Positions 5,514 to 6,892 of a stretch of 6,892 nt of DNA are shown piece after piece. The DNA is from Pseudomonadota bacterium (GTDB lineage Bacteria > Pseudomonadota > Gammaproteobacteria > Burkholderiales > Burkholderiaceae_B): positions 1 to 6,892 of the forward strand of contig JAEWEH010000170.1 in NCBI GenBank assembly GCA_023389535.1. The letters are read 5' to 3'. The position numbers and the translations under genes are program-made. Within the stretch, counting starts at the first letter, position 1; the number at the start of each line of letters is the position of its first letter. The notes under the pieces are model-generated. The model ran no database searches. It saw nothing but the letters and a program-made list of their open reading frames with translations, and was not told the DNA's origin.

Positions 5514-6892
5514 ATGGAACTCTCTGGCGCCGATATCGTCGTGCGTTGCCTTGCCGAAGAAGGCGTAGACCACGTGTTTGGCTACCCCGGCGGCGCGGTA
5601 CTGTACATCTACGACGCAATCTACAAACAAGACAATTTCAAGCACATCCTGGTGCGTCACGAGCAAGCCGCCGTGCACGCTGCCGATGCTTATTCCCGCT
5701 CATCCGACAAGATCGGCGTGGCGCTGGTCACCAGCGGTCCGGGCCTGACCAACGCCGTCACCGGCATTGCCACGGCCTATATGGACTCCATCCCCATGGT
5801 GATCATCAGCGGCCAAGTGCCCAGCCATGCGATCGGCGAGGATGCTTTCCAGGAATGCGACACCGTCGGCATTACACGGCCTTGCGTGAAGCATAATTTT
5901 CTGGTCCGCGATGTAAAGGACCTGGCCGAAACCATGCGCCGCGCCTTCTACATCGCCAAGACCGGCAGGCCCGGTCCGGTGCTGGTGGATATCCCCAAGG
6001 ACATCACCGTCGCCGCCTGCAAGTACGTGCCCAAGCGCGGCGAAGTCAAGATGCGCTCTTATGCTCCGGTTACCAAGGGGCACCAGGGGCAGATCAAGAA
6101 AGCTGTCCAGATGCTGTTGGGCGCCGAACGGCCAATGATTTATTCCGGCGGTGGCGTCGTGCTGTCCAATGCATCGGACGAACTGCGCCAATTGGTGGAG
6201 CTGACTGGCGCCCCCTGCACGAACACGCTGATGGGACTGGGCGCTTTCCCCTCCAGCGACGACAAGTTCGTTGGCATGCCGGGCATGCATGGTACATATG
6301 AGGCCAACATGGCCATGCAGCATTGCGATGTGTTGATCGCCGTGGGTGCGCGTTTTGACGACCGCGTGATCGGCAATACCAAGCATTTCGCGCAGAATCC
6401 CCGCAAGATCGTGCATATCGACATCGACCCTTCGTCGATCTCCAAGCGCGTACGGGTGGATGTGCCCATCGTTGGCAACGTCAAGGACGTCCTGCAGGAA
6501 TTGAATGCGCTGTATGCGCAGTCGGCCGCCGACACACCGGCCAGTAAAGATGCCCTGGCCAAATGGTGGCAGCAGATCAACACCTGGCGCGGCAAGCAGT
6601 GCTTGGCCTACGATCATTCCGACACGGTCATCAAGCCGCAGTTCGTGGTGGAAAAGCTTTGGGAAGTGACAGGCGGCAATGCCTTCGTCACCTCGGATGT
6701 TGGCCAGCACCAGATGTGGGCGGCGCAGTACTACGGCTTCAACCAGCCGCGCCGCTGGATCAATTCGGGCGGGCTGGGCACCATGGGCGTGGGCTTGCCT
6801 TATGCCATGGGCGTGCAAATGGCCAATCCGGACGCCGACGTCGCCGTCATCACGGGCGAAGCGTCGATCCAGATGAACATCCAGGAACTGTC
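5514..6892 (+). CDS. ilvI: Acetolactate synthase large (catalytic) subunit, 3' end outside window
   Basis: Thiamine-diphosphate enzyme that condenses two pyruvates to acetolactate, or pyruvate with 2-oxobutyrate to acetohydroxybutyrate, the first shared step of valine, leucine and isoleucine synthesis. The frame is open from ATG 5514 to the window end (459 codons); a full protein of about 560-600 residues would need 100-140 more. Visible landmarks: FGYPGGAVL (22-30), catalytic Glu50 in RHEQAA, TSGPGLTNAVTGIATAYMDS (73-92), GRPGPVLVDIPKD (151-163), MGLGAFP (240-246), MHGTYEANMAM (258-268), RFDDR (280-284), TSDVGQHQMWAA (393-404) and RRWINSGGLGTMG (413-425). The thiamine-diphosphate motif reads GEA (448-450) where E. 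coli has GDG. Similarity runs closest to E. coli IlvI (WWQQI...WR.KQCL.YD region, 351-367), hence the name. The small subunit ilvH, and often ilvC, would be expected downstream. Preceded by an attenuation leader. Confidence 0.96.
   Translation, partial: MELSGADIVVRCLAEEGVDHVFGYPGGAVLYIYDAIYKQDNFKHILVRHEQAAVHAADAYSRSSDKIGVALVTSGPGLTNAVTGIATAYMDSIPMVIISGQVPSHAIGEDAFQECDTVGITRPCVKHNFLVRDVKDLAETMRRAFYIAKTGRPGPVLVDIPKDITVAACKYVPKRGEVKMRSYAPVTKGHQGQIKKAVQMLLGAERPMIYSGGGVVLSNASDELRQLVELTGAPCTNTLMGLGAFPSSDDKFVGMPGMHGTYEANMAMQHCDVLIAVGARFDDRVIGNTKHFAQNPRKIVHIDIDPSSISKRVRVDVPIVGNVKDVLQELNALYAQSAADTPASKDALAKWWQQINTWRGKQCLAYDHSDTVIKPQFVVEKLWEVTGGNAFVTSDVGQHQMWAAQYYGFNQPRRWINSGGLGTMGVGLPYAMGVQMANPDADVAVITGEASIQMNIQEL

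Noticed and set aside
5700..6818. 372-codon open frame on the - strand
   Set aside because: It lies wholly antisense to ilvI, whose protein matches its family throughout. The long antisense frame follows from GC-rich codon use, and its translation shows no known family.
6855..6863. GEA motif taken as an inactivating mutation of acetolactate synthase
   Set aside because: The rest of the protein is intact and well conserved, and Glu at this place is, to my recollection, normal in IlvI of related bacteria.
1..6892. A new defence, mobile or otherwise undescribed multi-gene system
   Set aside because: Every substantial gene belongs to a known housekeeping family, and no cluster of unknown genes, CRISPR-like repeats or mobile-element ends is present. 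Only the ilvI leader offers potentially undescribed regulation.

Overview
The window looks like ordinary chromosome from a betaproteobacterium of the order Burkholderiales, probably Alcaligenaceae-like. This rests on the GC-rich, third-position GC-biased coding sequence, the close fit of the 3-hydroxybutyrate dehydrogenase and acetolactate synthase to betaproteobacterial forms as I remember them, and the gene mix. I ran no database search, so the assignment is an inference. No mobile element, CRISPR array, phage gene or integrase was seen.

Layout, left to right. (1) The C-terminal two thirds of a glucosamine-6-phosphate deaminase (nagB, + strand), entering from the left edge. (2) A tRNA-Ser(CGA) on the - strand, with its own intrinsic terminator in the nagB-tRNA gap. 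(3) An AT-rich patch between the tRNA and the next gene that probably holds divergent promoters. (4) A complete D-3-hydroxybutyrate dehydrogenase (+). (5) A 225-bp gap with two perfect inverted repeats. (6) A complete yaaA peroxide-stress gene (+). (7) A 776-codon FUSC/YccS-like inner-membrane protein (-), whose stop lies 4 bases from the yaaA stop. (8) A 450-bp divergent gap that holds a well-formed attenuation leader. (9) The first 459 codons of the acetolactate synthase large subunit (ilvI, +), cut by the right edge.

The genes are mostly separate units of central metabolism: amino-sugar catabolism feeding fructose-6-phosphate, PHB/ketone-body oxidation, iron/peroxide protection, a putative efflux-type membrane protein, and branched-chain amino-acid synthesis. 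They do not form one pathway.

The most interesting stretch is the ilvI leader. A short ORF (5131-5235) carries Leu-Ile-Leu-Leu-Leu and Leu-Leu codon runs, with four of six Leu codons being TTA or CTA. It is followed by mutually exclusive short stems and a textbook terminator with six T's (5246-5268), then about 245 more untranslated bases ending in a long-range stem that abuts the ilvI ribosome binding site. This fits leucine/branched-chain amino-acid attenuation of ilvI. I could not identify the antiterminator with certainty.
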